A stretch of DNA of 13,929 bases, from contig JAHFQD010000012.1 in assembly GCA_023266455.1 (NCBI GenBank), forward strand, positions 1 to 13,929, written 5' to 3'. This DNA comes from Candidatus Muproteobacteria bacterium (GTDB taxonomy: Bacteria > Pseudomonadota > Gammaproteobacteria > Acidiferrobacterales > Sulfurifustaceae). Under the pieces are notes generated by a model that saw nothing but the letters and a program-made list of their open reading frames with translations, made no database searches and was not told the origin of the DNA. Shown here piece by piece: positions 13,846 through 13,929 of this stretch. Position 1 is the stretch's first letter. Every line of letters starts with the position of its first letter. The position numbers were made by a program, and so were the translations under genes.

Positions 13846-13929
13846 AACATTGAACCGCATGTTGCCGCCGATAGACCACGGGCGGCAAGTCCCCGAGCGA
13901 GTCGTGCGGACGCCGCTCGTTGTAATCGA
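13810..13929. mobile_element. IS3-family insertion sequence, one end only
   Basis: The transposase C-terminus (see the overlapping CDS) and its downstream end fill the right edge. The terminus is probably near TAAGCTCCCCC at 13811-13821, where the host gene's reading frame becomes unrelated; the exact end and target duplication cannot be fixed without the other end, which is outside the window. Confidence 0.65.
13823..13929 (-). CDS. IS3-family transposase OrfB, C-terminal end (partial)
   Basis: The minus strand from the window edge reads DYNERRPHDSLGDLPP, then VVYRRQHAVQ, and stops at TGA (13823-13825). The YN..RPHDSLG..PP motif is the conserved C-terminal end of the DDE transposase of IS3-family elements, found just after the catalytic glutamate. 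Only 34 residues are in the window. The remainder, including the DDE residues, lies beyond the right edge, so integrity cannot be judged. Confidence 0.85.
   Translation of the reverse strand, partial: DYNERRPHDSLGDLPPVVYRRQHAVQCSTSEVCG

Overview
The window looks like a gammaproteobacterial chromosome, probably near Xanthomonadales/Nevskiales. This is an inference from the seven-gene MoxR/DUF58/SpoIIM-type operon, the Rrf2 regulator of the SUF-system type, and a BPSS1780-type membrane protein. No rRNA, tRNA or CRISPR array was seen. GC is high up to about 9.2 kb. From about 10.2 kb onward the DNA is visibly richer in AT and uses different codons, as expected of an accessory segment.

Region 1 (1-6580, minus strand) is one tightly packed operon read from 6580 down through the left edge: BPSS1780-like membrane protein, RDD protein, SpoIIM-like membrane protein, DUF4129 membrane protein, DUF4350 protein, MoxR AAA+ ATPase and DUF58 protein (cut by the window). 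Genes overlap by 4 to 40 bases or abut, so they are surely co-transcribed. The set resembles envelope-associated MoxR chaperone systems, in which the ATPase, the DUF58 protein and several membrane partners act together. The exact substrate is unknown.

Region 2 (6581-6960) is a divergent control region. It holds a candidate promoter for the minus operon, a run of strong hairpins (6716-6820), a short direct repeat, and a near-perfect IscR-type 25-bp operator whose centre is the -10 box of the plus-strand promoter.

Region 3 (6961-9157) is a reduced SUF iron-sulfur operon: the Rrf2 regulator, then sufS (cysteine desulfurase) and sufU. The scaffold genes sufB, sufC and sufD, normally between regulator and sufS, are absent from this locus. 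A PilZ-domain gene and a large palindromic repeat follow (9247-9658), then a convergent gene for a secreted, highly charged protein with a strict seven-residue repeat.

Region 4 (10247-12831) is an AT-richer four-gene operon: saccharopine-dehydrogenase-like Rossmann protein, DUF2269 membrane protein, DUF4166 protein and DCC-family thiol-disulfide protein. A 33-bp direct repeat (31/33 identical) lies just before the first core domain and again at 13007-13039, bracketing the module. Between the module and the right-hand copy is a small remnant resembling the start of an ArsC/Spx-like protein.

Region 5 (13069-13929) holds an unrecognised four-helix membrane protein whose 3' end runs into the end of an IS3-family insertion sequence. 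Only the C-terminus of the minus-strand transposase is inside the window.
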